A DNA stretch of 64,000 bases from Bacillus sp. FJAT-22090 (GCF_001278755.1 NZ_CP012601.1:992001-1056000), one strand, 5' to 3'. Positions 45,962 through 54,923 are shown, counted from the stretch's first letter. Notes: generated from the sequence alone by a model not told the origin. Translations and numbers: made by a program.

Positions 45962-46546
45962 TTAATTGAAACCCATAAGATCTTTTACATGTTTAACGTT
46001 CTCTTTAGATGTTAGTATTTCAAGTAATGAAAAGGCAACATCAAAAGCCGTGCTGGGGTTTGACGAGGTGATGATATGTCCATCTCGAACAATGGGTTCC
46101 TCTTGTACGTTTACACCAAAGTTCTTTAGCTGCTCTTTTCTAATACTTGTTGGATGATTATAAGTAATGGCATTTTTACCATTAAGAATACCACTTTTAC
46201 CAAGTGCAAGCGATGCAACGCAAATACTAGCAATCGGTTTTTGATTTTTATGAAAATACTTTATCACATTCAAAAATGGCTCACTAAATGCGTCTTTATA
46301 AAAGCCTGCTTCTTCAAATCCACCTGGAATTGCAAGTGCATCAAATTCCTCTAATTGAATGTCCTCTATTGTTTTTTCGGGTAATACAGTGAAATTCCAC
46401 GTACAAGTTAGTTTTTCTCGAAGACCTACTGTCACAACTTCCGTCGAACCATCACCTTCCCATTTATTCCAACCAAGCACATCGGTAAATACACTTGCTT
46501 CTACAGCTTCGAAACCATCAGCTAATAGTAATAAGATTTTTTTCAT
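45962..46546 (-). CDS. DJ-1/PfpI family protein
   Basis: 194 residues from ATG 46546, which has AGGAGGTGG upstream; the longer frame from 46573 is less likely. LLADGFEAVEASVFTDVLGW, LAIPGGFEEAGFYKDAF and the nucleophile elbow PIASICVASLALGKSG with Cys identify the YajL/DJ-1 type. Suggested roles of the family are glyoxalase/deglycase or chaperone functions. It is divergent from an Lrp regulator gene, a common arrangement for regulated partners. Confidence 0.85.
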   Translation of the reverse strand: MKKILLLLADGFEAVEASVFTDVLGWNKWEGDGSTEVVTVGLREKLTCTWNFTVLPEKTIEDIQLEEFDALAIPGGFEEAGFYKDAFSEPFLNVIKYFHKNQKPIASICVASLALGKSGILNGKNAITYNHPTSIRKEQLKNFGVNVQEEPIVRDGHIITSSNPSTAFDVAFSLLEILTSKENVKHVKDLMGFN

Positions 46547-46687
46547 TGTTCCAACCACCTCCTCATGCACCATTTTAGTAGAACAAAGCGATTATTTATA
46601 TAAGTATAAAAAGGATATCTATTTATTTAACTTTAAATTATAAGGAATTTAAGTTATTCTAACTTATAAAAAAAGGGGATGACGTTT

Positions 46688-47125
46688 ATGGATCAAATCG
46701 ATAAAGAAATTGTAAAAGAATTACAGATAAATGCTAAAATTTCAATGAAAGAATTGGCAGAAGTCGTTCACTTATCATCTCCAGCAGTAATAGAACGAGT
46801 GCGTAAACTTGAGGAGCAACAAGTAATTGAAGGCTATCATGCTCAAGTTGATGTAAAAAAAATGGACCGTCCTATTAGTGCTATTATTTTGTTCGAGTCA
46901 AAAGACTGTAAAGCATTATCAAATTTTTGTCATAACCACCCTGATGTACTGGAATGTTACCGAGTAGCAGGGGAAATAAGCTATATTGTAAAATTAGCAA
47001 CTAATTCTGTTAAGAGTTTAGAAAAATTTATCGATGCATCCATGCTTTACGGTACCCCTTCCACTAACATCGTGTTATCATCATATGAAAATAAAGTTAT
47101 AGAACCATTTTCACTGGAAGGTTAA
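46688..47125 (+). CDS. Lrp/AsnC-family transcriptional regulator
   Basis: 145 residues from ATG 46688 (GGGG about nine bases upstream; the ATG at 46679 is too close). N-terminal helix-turn-helix ISMKELAEVVHLSSPAVIERVRKLEEQQVIEGY and C-terminal RAM domain (CYRVAGEISYIVKLATNSVKSLEKFID). Such proteins respond to amino acids. Divergent from the DJ-1 gene. Confidence 0.88.
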   Translation: MDQIDKEIVKELQINAKISMKELAEVVHLSSPAVIERVRKLEEQQVIEGYHAQVDVKKMDRPISAIILFESKDCKALSNFCHNHPDVLECYRVAGEISYIVKLATNSVKSLEKFIDASMLYGTPSTNIVLSSYENKVIEPFSLEG

Positions 47126-47253
47126 CGAAAGAATAGTGGAAAGCGACTCGATAGATACTAGACGCTCACACAAATCAGAATTTAATGAGAGCCTGGTACT
47201 CAAAATTATAAACACAACCTCACTGAAGAAGCGTGAATATAGGGTGATACGAA

Positions 47254-47520
47254 GTGGGTGGGTATTTTCTACAGCGGGGTTGGTATCGGTATTGCCTTAA
47301 CTGGGCTAATTGTTCCGGTTCTCAACAGTTTCACTTGGAGAGGCACATGGATAGGTCTCATGATCATCAGTATTGTCCTTATTACTCTTGTTTGACCGTT
47401 TATCCGGGATCATAGGAACCAACTGATAGCTCAAAAAGTTAGTCCACAAATCACTCTGCCGGTTCAATCGTCAAACAGACTATCTATCATGCAATGTTCT
47501 TATCAAAAGGATATCTAATC
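47254..47520 (+). pseudogene. MFS (YbfB/YjiJ-like) transporter remnant
   Basis: A reading frame without a start encodes VGIFYSGVGIGIALTGLIVP, then WRGTWIGLMIISIVLITLV, a typical two-helix MFS fragment. It is interrupted by TGA (probably TGG before), continues PFIRDHRNQ and soon decays. Only about 90 codons are recognisable. Confidence 0.65.
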
Positions 47521-47559
47521 TTGGGGTGGCAGATGACAAATTCAGGAAACGTAGGTCTA

Positions 47560-47641
47560 ATAATAGCTTTTTAATAATTGCAGGTGTGTCTATATTCATA
47601 TATCTAATATGGACATTAGTTGAAAAGTATTCTAAGGATTA
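47560..47641 (+). pseudogene. 3' remnant of a small membrane-protein gene before an array element
   Basis: NNSFLIIAGVSIFIYLIWTLVEKYSKD is open up to a TAA, then the array element begins 15 bases later. It has the look of a cassette cargo tail but has no start. Boundary with the MFS remnant is unclear. Confidence 0.4.
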
Positions 47642-47655
47642 AAATTAAAACGCTT

Positions 47656-47778
47656 ATTGGACTAACGTGTGCTTTAGCTAAACAAGACCATCATTTTGAT
47701 GGTCTATTTTTTGTTGACCTCAGAAATCCATTGTGAAACGTTACACTTAAACTAACGGTGCAGTTTAGTTGAAGAAGG
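47656..47778 (+). repeat. Array element, type A, complete
   Basis: CTAACGTGTGCTTTAG, then GACCATCATTTTGATGGTC and TATTTTTTG, linker CTCAGAAATCCATTGTG, AAACGTTACACTTAAA and right palindrome CTAACGGTGCAGTTTAG with TTGAAGAAGG. Confidence 0.88.
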
Positions 47779-48034
47779 GTAATGAAAAAACATTCCTCTT
47801 TAATGTCGGATTGGGTACCATAAGTACAAAAAAATCTCTGAAGATACTCAGTAAAAATGCACGAATAGGAAGTATTGTTCTATCTCCTAGGGGGATTCAT
47901 TTGTCTTTTAATTTTTTCTATTTCAGAGGTCATGAGTCAATAGCCGTTGATACTTATGATTATACAAAGGGCTTTTACTTTTTTAAGACCGATGAAAATC
48001 TTTCAAACAGGAATATTTTCTTATGTTTAAATAA

Positions 48035-48063
48035 GGTCCACCTAGCAAAAAGCTAGGTGGACC
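48035..48063. terminator. Terminator of the sigma/anti-sigma operon
   Basis: GGTCCACCTAGC pairs perfectly with GCTAGGTGGACC around AAAAA. It is beyond the minus-strand anti-sigma stop and also closes anything read from the left. Confidence 0.85.
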
Positions 48064-48098
48064 TTTAAGAGGATATAGTCTCTAAGAAAATCCTAATT

Positions 48099-49217
48099 TT
48101 AATTTATTGGGACTTGAATGGATTCAATAGTGTAAGGTTCCATAACTGGCACTAGGGGACCATCACCATTTGAATTAGGATTATCCACATTCATCACATT
48201 TACAATTGGTGTTATCGTGAGAGTTGTCGCTGCATCATCCAGAACATCCGTCGTAATTCTCGGATAACTTTTATGATTCACATCAAAATCTGTACTGTGC
48301 CCAGTATCATGGTAATGGACATACTTGTATTCTTTTCCTAAATTATCGGATATTAAGTAGTCGATTGAAACTGCTCTCATTTCTTCCTTTTCTTGTGCAA
48401 CTAACCGCTCGTCCACTAGTTCCGACAGATATATGGTAGAGGAAACGGGAGTTTGCGTTATTTTTGTTAACTCTACTGCAATCCCTTCATCCTCTGTGGA
48501 AAAATCACTAGAAGCATAGTTTCTTGTTTTATTGTCTAACTTGTCTAAAGAAAATTGGAAAGACCAACTTCCAAACGTTTCTTGTTGAACATTATTTAAA
48601 TTAATTACTGAATCTCCCGTCCATGTAACATGAAGAGCGTCCGGTTTAGATCCTTTAAGTAATTGATAGATATATAATACAGCGTATTCATGGTCATTTA
48701 TTTTTTCTACTATATAATTTTCAAAATATCCATTGTGCTTGTAACGATCTCCAAATTCATCTACAATCATTTTAGCTTGTAAAACAGGTCTCTCTCCTAA
48801 ATCCTGTTCACTAGTAATCGTGTAGGCAATTGTAATATTTTCTCCATCATATACTGCATTAGTTGCAGTAATACTAATTCCATTACTTTCTTGTGTTACC
48901 CCTATATCGGTCGAATGCTTTTCATATTCCTCAAATACATAGCTCTTATCATTACTGAACAATTCAAATATGTTACCGATAATCGGGAGATTAGCAGCTA
49001 AGACCGGAAATGCAAGACTTAAAGTAAAACTAGATATCACTATGAAGGAGGCTGCAGCTAATAAAAAATAGTTTTTCTTTCTCGTCTTCGCTTTATTTGT
49101 TGATATTTTGATATGCATTTTCTTTAGAATACGATTTCGTTCCATTACTGAAAGTGGCATTTCTTCAAACTCACTTACGTCTAATCTAACATCATTTAAC
49201 TCTTTAAATATAGACAT
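48099..49217 (-). CDS. Anti-sigma factor, DUF4179-type membrane protein
   Basis: 372 residues. The N-terminal 45 cytoplasmic residues (the sigma-binding side) are followed by one membrane helix (FLLAAASFIVISSFTLSLAF) and a long extracellular beta-rich domain (GISITATNAVYDGENITIAY, later a DUF5643-like region). This matches anti-sigma factors of the RsiV/DUF4179 sort. It starts three bases after the sigma gene ends, so they are co-translated. The pair lies on the minus strand between two array elements. Confidence 0.85.
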   Translation of the reverse strand: MSIFKELNDVRLDVSEFEEMPLSVMERNRILKKMHIKISTNKAKTRKKNYFLLAAASFIVISSFTLSLAFPVLAANLPIIGNIFELFSNDKSYVFEEYEKHSTDIGVTQESNGISITATNAVYDGENITIAYTITSEQDLGERPVLQAKMIVDEFGDRYKHNGYFENYIVEKINDHEYAVLYIYQLLKGSKPDALHVTWTGDSVINLNNVQQETFGSWSFQFSLDKLDNKTRNYASSDFSTEDEGIAVELTKITQTPVSSTIYLSELVDERLVAQEKEEMRAVSIDYLISDNLGKEYKYVHYHDTGHSTDFDVNHKSYPRITTDVLDDAATTLTITPIVNVMNVDNPNSNGDGPLVPVMEPYTIESIQVPIN

Positions 49218-49220
49218 ACT

Positions 49221-49757
49221 TCACACCCCATCCTTCAATAAAATAGTTTTCAACTTTTTTCTGCCTCTGGAAAGCTTATTATGAACCCAAGATTGCTTTA
49301 CTTTGTATGCCTTGGCAATTTCGTTAGATGAAACACCATCCACATAATATTTTTCAAATATCGCTCGTTCTGTATCATTCAATGCACTTAATATGTTAGA
49401 TAAATCAATTTCACTTGGCTTGACCGTTGATTGATTATATACATGTTCATCAAACCTGAACCTACTGACATGTTGCTTTGATTTTTCTATTTTGCGAATA
49501 TAGTCAATGGCACGGTATTTAGCTATTGCAGCAATCCATTGCTTGAACTCATTTTTTGTGGAATCAAATGAATCAATATGAAACCAAATCGAAACTAACA
49601 CATCTGCTAAGCATTCTTCTATATCTTGTTGATTGCCATTCAAATATCTTCGAATAATACCATTCAGCAGACCTCCATAATTATTTATAAGATAAGGAAT
49701 GGTCTTTTCATTTTTCAAGATTATTTGTTGTACAACGTTTTCATCCGTTATCTTCAT
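49221..49757 (-). CDS. ECF-type sigma-70 factor
   Basis: 178 residues. Region 2 is seen in DIEECLADVLVSIWFHIDSF and IAAIAKYRAIDYIRKIEKSK, and region 4 helix-turn-helix in VDGVSSNEIAKAYKVKQSWVHNKLSRGRKKL. Encoded just before its membrane anti-sigma factor; envelope stress is a usual signal for such pairs. Start ATG 49757 behind GGGAGAGG. Confidence 0.88.
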   Translation of the reverse strand: MKITDENVVQQIILKNEKTIPYLINNYGGLLNGIIRRYLNGNQQDIEECLADVLVSIWFHIDSFDSTKNEFKQWIAAIAKYRAIDYIRKIEKSKQHVSRFRFDEHVYNQSTVKPSEIDLSNILSALNDTERAIFEKYYVDGVSSNEIAKAYKVKQSWVHNKLSRGRKKLKTILLKDGV

Positions 49758-49988
49758 TTCAACCTCTCCCTGTTTGTTTTTGGGTACCCTGCCTATTAAT
49801 ACGTATATAAAACAAAAAACCTATCAAATAGGGTAAAATATTTTTTTTAAAAACTTAAACATAAATACAGTCCTAATCTCAGCTTACACGAACTATTAGA
49901 CCTCTTCAAAAGTTGTATGGATTAGAATTCAAATGTTTTTATGTCAAATATAAAAAGTTGGTTCCCAAATTACAAGATTGTTTATATT

Positions 49989-50124
49989 AAGCAAACGGGT
50001 GCTTTAGTAAACAAGACCATCATTACGATGGTCTATTTTTACGTCCAAAACATCAAGAGTGATTTCTCCGATACAATGTGAAATGTTACACTTAAACTAA
50101 CGGGGCAGGTTAGTTGAACAAGGA
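49989..50124 (+). repeat. Array element, type A, complete
   Basis: CAAACGGGTGCTTTAG, GACCATCATTACGATGGTC with TATTTTTA, then ATGTGAAATGTTACACTTAAA and right palindrome CTAACGGGGCAGGTTAG followed by TTGAACAAGG. Confidence 0.88.
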
Positions 50125-50205
50125 TAGTTAAATAAATTATCTTTAATGATGTAATCACTATATTTAGAGTGGTAGGATATAGAAAAAATGAATGGGGAAT
50201 ATATT

Positions 50206-50685
50206 ATGGAAAATTTTAGCGGTGTTGAACTGAAGCATTTTTCAAGTGAGCATATGATAGTATTGAACTCTTTTGTACTTACAGAAGAACAAAAACAATT
50301 TTCTGCATTACCAAACAAATTTGGGGAAGTTACAGAAGGACAGTATCGTATTGTTATTTTAAGTGATAAAACACCTGTTGGTTTCTTTCTTCTAAATTCA
50401 AATGAACGAGTTAAGAAATACTCCACTAATCTGAACGCTTTGTTATTAACTGCACTATCAATTAATAATACAGAGCAAGGAAAAGGCTACGCTAAACAAG
50501 GGATGTCATTACTGATTGATTTTGTAAAATCAGAATTCCCTAAATGTGATGAAATTGTATTAGTAGTAGATAAAGATAATATTCCAGCACAAAAACTATA
50601 TTTAAAAGTAGGATTTGAAGATACAAATGAGAGACAAATAGGACGTATCGGCGAGGAAATTATCATGAGACTATTAATAAAATAA
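50206..50685 (+). CDS. GNAT acetyltransferase (array cargo)
   Basis: 159 residues from ATG 50206 (GGGGAA upstream; the ATG at 50188 has no site). The core NALLLTALSINNTEQGKGYAKQGMSLLIDFVK carries the acetyl-CoA loop Q-G-K-G-Y-A, followed by VDKDNIPAQKLYLKVGFEDT. Acceptor unknown. Bounded on the left by a type A element and on the right, after a 270-base spacer, by a type C element. Confidence 0.85.
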   Translation: MENFSGVELKHFSSEHMIVLNSFVLTEEQKQFSALPNKFGEVTEGQYRIVILSDKTPVGFFLLNSNERVKKYSTNLNALLLTALSINNTEQGKGYAKQGMSLLIDFVKSEFPKCDEIVLVVDKDNIPAQKLYLKVGFEDTNERQIGRIGEEIIMRLLIK

Positions 50686-50962
50686 TGTATAAGACCATAA
50701 CTAAAAATAACTGCATTTTACGATGCACCAAGTTTATCAATTATACAAATAGAAAAACGGTTAGCTAATTACCATAAATTTTAAATAAAGATTGATTAAA
50801 ATGGATTCATTCGTTGTGATTTAGTCTGCATTATAAGAGAATTAAAAGGTCATTAAATACTAGGTAATACTTTCCTTTTAGAAACGTGTTCGCCAACCTA
50901 ATTAATTGTGCATCCATCGGCCCCAAATAGTACAATTCTTTAAGGAAAAGATAAATGTTCTA
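50686..50962. other. Spacer without recognised gene
   Basis: AT-rich DNA between the GNAT gene and the next element. No frame with a ribosome site longer than about 20 codons; probably remnant cargo or 3' untranslated sequence. Confidence 0.4.
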
Positions 50963-51055
50963 ATTCAACTAACGGGTGCTTTAGTTCAAGAATCGACTGC
51001 CTATACAGTGCAACTTTTCTTATTGAACTAACGCAGCAGTTTAGTTGAAGAAGGT
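50963..51055 (+). repeat. Array element, type C, complete
   Basis: TTCAACTAACGGGTGC, TTTAGTTCAAGAATCG, terminator-like ACTGCCTATACAGTG then CAACTTTTC, and TTATTGAACTAACGCAGC with AGTTTAGTTGAAGAAGG. Confidence 0.85.
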
Positions 51056-51141
51056 TATATATTCTTCCTCGCTTATCTTCTAGCTAAAAAATTGTCTTAG
51101 CTTTTATTTTATCTAAAAAAGAACAGGAGATGATTAAAACG

Positions 51142-51510
51142 ATGAGATACTATGTATTAATCTGCTGCTTACTTATTTTAGTTTTAGCCGGCTGTGAAAA
51201 GACTTTGACTTACGAAGGCGTAACGTCTAATTGGAAAGTTGTTTACACAATCAGCCAAGATGAAAAGAAAATAAGGCGGCAAGTAGTTGATATTCAGTCT
51301 GTTGGGGGAGAACCAAAAAGTGATGTAACCTTCAGAGCAGAATTTCCTAGTTCATCATGCGAACACAATTTTACACTAGATAATAAAGGGCATAAACAAA
51401 TTTTTCCAGGCTGTTTAGATGGACCGCGACCTGACAATAAAGATGATTCTTTCCGAGTTTTGATAACTTGGGGTGGCCAAGAGGAAAAAATTGATTTAGA
51501 GAGAAAATAA
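51142..51510 (+). CDS. Lipoprotein of unknown function (array cargo)
   Basis: 122 residues from ATG 51142, for which AGGAGA at 51125-51130 is well placed; ATG 51130 overlaps that site. Signal peptide with lipobox LVLAGC. The mature part has a beta-rich look, WKVVYTISQDEKKI and FRVLITWGGQEEKIDLE, with a Cys pair. Not recognised. Single cargo gene between two elements. Confidence 0.75.
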   Translation: MRYYVLICCLLILVLAGCEKTLTYEGVTSNWKVVYTISQDEKKIRRQVVDIQSVGGEPKSDVTFRAEFPSSSCEHNFTLDNKGHKQIFPGCLDGPRPDNKDDSFRVLITWGGQEEKIDLERK

Positions 51511-51579
51511 AGAGGTAGCTCGAGAATTGATCAAAGGTGATTTTCTTTTTTAAAAAGATATAATTTCATGAATGAACTA

Positions 51580-51672
51580 TTCAACTAACGGATGCTTTAG
51601 TTGAAGATTCTGGGTTGCTTAGGCAACTCTTTTTTTCTTATTGAACTAACGCGGCAGGTTAGTTGAAGAAGA
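51580..51672 (+). repeat. Array element, type B, complete
   Basis: TTCAACTAACGGATGC, TTTAGTTGAAGATTC, terminator GGGTTGCTTAGGCAACTC followed by TTTTTTTCTTA, then TTGAACTAACGCGGCAGG and TTAGTTGAAGAAG. Confidence 0.9.
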
Positions 51673-51722
51673 GGTGTAAGCAATACTGAGGTGATTCAAC
51701 GGAATATCCGAAGTGATTTTTT

Positions 51723-51770
51723 AGACGTAGTTATAAATAAGACTCCAGACGTAGTTAAAAATAGAACGCC
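51723..51770 (+). repeat. Two-copy 24-bp tandem repeat
   Basis: AGACGTAGTTATAAATAAGA and, 24 bases on, AGACGTAGTTAAAAATAGAA; about 20 of 24 positions agree. It lies in the 250-base stretch between a type B element and the next gene. Confidence 0.6.
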
Positions 51771-51918
51771 GGCCCCGCTATTATAAAACCCCTCCTATGT
51801 ATCATCAAAGTTAAGATATTCAAAGGAGTGGGAATATTTATACTGGAAATGCATTTAATCGTTAAACAAGGGGATTCAAAGTATAGCCTTAATGGAGTAA
51901 TAGGAGGTGTAGAGTCAT

Positions 51919-52440
51919 ATGAGGACGGAAATAGAGCGTAAAACTTATATCACTAAAGTCTGGGGCTATGTTGCAGCTCTTGCATTGTTGCCGTATGCGC
52001 TTTTAAAATCACTTTGGGCATGGGGATCAACGGTAGGGATTACAACAAAAGAAGCTGTACAAAATGTAGCTGGGTTTGGTGATACATTAAAGGAAGGACC
52101 GACTTTTCTAAAAACGTTATATAACTTTGGAATTGACTTCACGGCTATTTTGGCCATATTGGCATCTATATTTGCATTGGCGCTCGTGACTTCCTGGGGG
52201 GAGAAACTATCAAATAGGGTATTAATTATATCTGGATGGGCAGTAGGGGTTTTGACAGTTCTAATTTGTTTCTTGACATCGCTTCAATTTTTAGGAGTGC
52301 TTCCAAAAGGAGACACCGAGGGGTTAGCCATATGGGTGTATGTGGTTACTTACGGAGGATTGTTTTTGTGGGGAGTAACTGTATTTTTAGCTACTTTGTC
52401 GTTCCAGCATCGAATTAAAAACAAGCAGTCGATTCATTAG
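51919..52440 (+). CDS. Four-helix membrane protein (array cargo)
   Basis: 173 residues, ATG behind AGGAGGTG. Four hydrophobic helices (about 13-33, 72-92, 103-125, 137-160). The first contains KVWGYVAALALLPYALLKSLWAWG, resembling uncharacterised small Gram-positive membrane proteins; I cannot name the family with confidence. Bounded by elements at 51580 and 52573. Confidence 0.7.
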   Translation: MRTEIERKTYITKVWGYVAALALLPYALLKSLWAWGSTVGITTKEAVQNVAGFGDTLKEGPTFLKTLYNFGIDFTAILAILASIFALALVTSWGEKLSNRVLIISGWAVGVLTVLICFLTSLQFLGVLPKGDTEGLAIWVYVVTYGGLFLWGVTVFLATLSFQHRIKNKQSIH

Positions 52441-52572
52441 AAGTCTTCATCATTTTTGGTCACATTATACTTATTTGATGTATGTAGACTAACTCATTTT
52501 ATTTTAAAAGAAATTAACTCAAAATTTGATTTTAATAATAAGTGTTGTGCTCCATAGCAAACTTAGTATTCT

Positions 52573-52710
52573 TGTTCAGCTAATGGGTGTTTAGTTAAAA
52601 CATGACCATCATTTCGATGGTCTATTTTTATGTCCCAAACATTAATTTGATATTGGTGATCTATTGTGAAATGTTACACTTAAACTAACGAAGCAGTTTA
52701 GTTCAATAAG
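52573..52710 (+). repeat. Array element, type A, complete with one left-side change
   Basis: TTCAGCTAATGGGTGTTTAG, GACCATCATTTCGATGGTC with TATTTTTA, then TTGTGAAATGTTACACTT, AAACTAACGAAGCAG and TTTAGTTCAATAAG. Confidence 0.85.
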
Positions 52711-52759
52711 AAACTTATGATAGAGTATTTCCGACTATATATATAAAGGAGGTATTACA

Positions 52760-53146
52760 CTGGTTAAAAAGTTATTTTATGTCCTGATTGCAGTAGCGTT
52801 ATTTATGATTAGTGGATGTTCCAATGAAGGGGAAGTAACCACAGTAACAATTGATAGTATTGATGCTGAAGAAGTTTTAACATTGGATTCTGATGCTGAT
52901 ATTTTTCAGTATGATGGAGTTATCTACAAAACTAATATTGATTGGGTTGAAGAATTGTCTTTAACAAAAGATGTTCAAATCGGTGAAATAAAAACAAAAA
53001 ATGATACAAATACAGATTTTAAAGATAAGATGTCGAATAAACTTCCTGTTGGTGCAAAGATTTTTTCCACCAAAGAAAGAGGAGATATTTTAATTGTTGA
53101 ATCTGAAGGAGAAATCAAAAAATATCTTGTAATCGTTGAAGGGTAA
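52760..53146 (+). CDS. Small lipoprotein with apparent CTG start (array cargo)
   Basis: 128 residues if translation begins at CTG 52760, which lies seven bases after AAAGGAGGT. That start gives a complete signal peptide (VKKLFYVLIAVALFMISGC) with the lipobox Cys; the first in-frame ATG (52805) would cut it off. CTG may be used as a rare start or be a mutated GTG/TTG. The mature protein (about 108 residues) is acidic and unrecognised. Confidence 0.7.
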   Translation: MVKKLFYVLIAVALFMISGCSNEGEVTTVTIDSIDAEEVLTLDSDADIFQYDGVIYKTNIDWVEELSLTKDVQIGEIKTKNDTNTDFKDKMSNKLPVGAKIFSTKERGDILIVESEGEIKKYLVIVEG

Positions 53147-53157
53147 ACAAAATGTCT

Positions 53158-53190
53158 TCTTCAACTAACGGGTGCTTTAGTTGAAGAAGG
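53158..53190 (+). repeat. Array element, single left-type palindrome
   Basis: TTCAACTAACGGGTGC then TTTAGTTGAAGAAGG. The sequence after the palindrome is that which normally follows the right palindrome, with no terminator module in between. Confidence 0.85.
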
Positions 53191-53238
53191 TGGAATACTA
53201 TTGCTGTTTTGAACATCTCTTAATAAGGGGGTGTTTTA

Positions 53239-53406
53239 ATGAAAGCTTATGTTTGAAAATACTTTATGAAAATATATGTTAGAAAATTATTAGATATCCT
53301 ATCATTGCATTTGGCAATAATAGGGCTTTTTTATTTGTATACATAAAATTATTGTTCAACTTTTATACGATAGTTATTCAAAAAAGAGCAATTTAGTTGA
53401 GGTGTT
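53239..53406 (+). pseudogene. Broken small cargo gene and element remnant
   Basis: ATGAAAGCTTATGTTTGA at 53239, behind AAGGGGGTG, stops after five codons. Twenty-seven bases later ATGAAAATATATGTTAGA (53266) begins a similar N-terminus and encodes 26 residues, mostly one hydrophobic segment, to 53346. The likeness of the two starts suggests a partial duplication or decay. GCAATTTAGTTGAGGTG at 53390-53406 looks like an eroded right palindrome arm. Confidence 0.35.
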
Positions 53407-53613
53407 AAGTAATAATAAAGTTATTTGAAATGCCAGTCATACTATTCTGCAATCGGGCAAGATTGTTGAATTTCTCGTTAAATTGTATATCGAATAATTT
53501 TTATTGAAAAAAGGAATTATTAGTTATTATCAAGAATTGTAAAGATAAGAAATTATATTTTATTTTATAGTAACTGACAGCAAATATATGTTATGGATTG
53601 AGGAGGTGAAATA

Positions 53614-54036
53614 ATGGATTTACAGAGAATTGTGGGACAAACGAAAACCGTTGGGTTCCAAGTTGGAGTTAGAAGGACCTTCCCAATTTCACAGGAAAAA
53701 GCATGGGAACTAATCACAAGTGAAGAAGGATTAAAATTATGGCTAGGAGAGAGTACCAATATCATTCTTAAACAACGTCAGAAATTCGTGACGAAAACAG
53801 TAGCAGGTGAAATCAGAGTTGTTAAAACGCTACAACAAATTCGTCTTACTTGGCAAAAAGTTGGGTGGCAAAAACCTTCTACAGTACAAATCCGTTTTAT
53901 TCCGAGAGATAGTAATAAAACAACAATTAGTTTTCATCAAGAGAATCTTTATGATAGTAATACGAGGGAAAAAATGAAAGTGTATTGGGAAGAAGTATTA
54001 GATGAAGTTAGAGAAAGAATACCAGATTTTATGTAA
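53614..54036 (+). CDS. SRPBCC (START-like) domain protein
   Basis: 140 residues, ATG behind GAGGAGGTG. Typical AHSA1/SRPBCC pattern: GVRRTFPISQEKAWELITSEEGLKLWLGE, ITLTWQK-like strand, TISFHQENLYDSNTREKMKVYWEEVLDEVRERI at the end. The family binds hydrophobic ligands; function here unknown. The VOC gene follows 21 bases later, so the two form one of the few two-gene units in the array. Confidence 0.82.
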   Translation: MDLQRIVGQTKTVGFQVGVRRTFPISQEKAWELITSEEGLKLWLGESTNIILKQRQKFVTKTVAGEIRVVKTLQQIRLTWQKVGWQKPSTVQIRFIPRDSNKTTISFHQENLYDSNTREKMKVYWEEVLDEVRERIPDFM

Positions 54037-54057
54037 AACACTAAAGGAGAATTAAAT

Positions 54058-54438
54058 ATGAATCCATTTAGTCATATCGACCTTAGAGTAACTAGCTTGG
54101 AGAAGGTATTACCGTTTTATGAAAAGTTTTTACCTGAACTTGGGTTTACTAAGACATATCACAGTACAAATTGGAAGGTTTTCGCAGCGGAAGGAACTCT
54201 CCCAAGTGTAGCATATTTTGCAATAACGGAGGATGTTTCGCACAGTCCAAATCAAAATCTCATAGGTTTTTGGGTAAAAGACCGCATTGAAGTTGATAGA
54301 CTTTCCCAACTTATAAAAGAAATAGGTGGGCGAATTACAAGCGGACCGCAACAATTTCCAATCAGCCCAACTTATTATGCAGTATATTTCGAAGACCCTT
54401 GTGGTAATCAATATGAAATTGTCCACCGTTTAAACTGA
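54058..54438 (+). CDS. VOC (glyoxalase/bleomycin-resistance-type) protein
   Basis: 126 residues: one vicinal-oxygen-chelate domain with SHIDLRVTSLEKVLPFYEKF at the start, FWVKDRIEVDRLSQLIKE in the middle and AVYFEDPCGNQYEIVH with the metal-ligand Glu at the end. Possible resistance or detoxification role; no substrate can be assigned. A terminator follows. Confidence 0.82.
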   Translation: MNPFSHIDLRVTSLEKVLPFYEKFLPELGFTKTYHSTNWKVFAAEGTLPSVAYFAITEDVSHSPNQNLIGFWVKDRIEVDRLSQLIKEIGGRITSGPQQFPISPTYYAVYFEDPCGNQYEIVHRLN

Positions 54439-54488
54439 TGGTAAGTAATTAAAATTGTTCTTTTCGAAAAGATAGTAGGTATAAAGTT

Positions 54489-54518
54489 TAAAAAGGGTCA
54501 AACAACAACCCTTTTTTT
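54489..54518 (+). terminator. Terminator after SRPBCC-VOC
   Basis: AAAAGGGT pairs with ACCCTTTT around a nine-base AC-rich loop and ends in TTTTTTT. TGTGAAAAAATGTACTTAAA just after it (54529-54548) is a remnant of the element leader. Confidence 0.8.
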
Positions 54519-54687
54519 GATGAAAGATTGTGAAAAAATGTACTTAAACAAGTATGTACAATACCATTATTTGTACTATTTCTTTATTGGGAATATTCCT
54601 GCCGTACTTTAAGTCTATTAATTTGAATATTGCACATAAATTAATAATCTTAAGGAGTGTATCAACCAATATTTTAGGAGGGTCTAA

Positions 54688-54917
54688 ATGGATAAAAGAG
54701 TTCAATTTGACTTTGAAATAGAGTTTACTAATGGCGGTGGGCTTCAAGGGCAGGAATTCCGCCTTGATATTGATGGAGATGACATCACTGACCAAGAGTT
54801 AGCTAAGTATATTGTAGAGGATATGAGGTTACTAAAATGGTTGGAAAAGTTAGGATTTTTAATAAGAAAATAATCAATGAAAAACATAAACGCAAAATCG
54901 TTGATTCTGGAAAGTAA
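54688..54917 (+). pseudogene. Small acidic protein, frameshifted near its C-terminus
   Basis: ATG 54688 behind GGAGGG encodes FDFEIEFTNGGGLQGQEFRL, then DIDGDDITDQELAKYIVEDM, and ends RLLKWLEKLGFLIRK. In the next frame, from ATG 54838, MVGKVRIFNKKIINEKHKRK then IVDSGK runs to 54917. I recall homologues of the form ...ADYIVKDLRLLMVGEVKIL..., which join both parts. An indel in CTAAAATGG explains the break. Function unknown; such small proteins occur in Bacillales. Confidence 0.6.
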
Positions 54918-54923
54918 CCGACT

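Noticed and set aside
47769-48056. 95-codon forward ORF
   Set aside because: Its TTG start is inside the array palindrome with no ribosome site and the frame runs through the bidirectional terminator at 48035.
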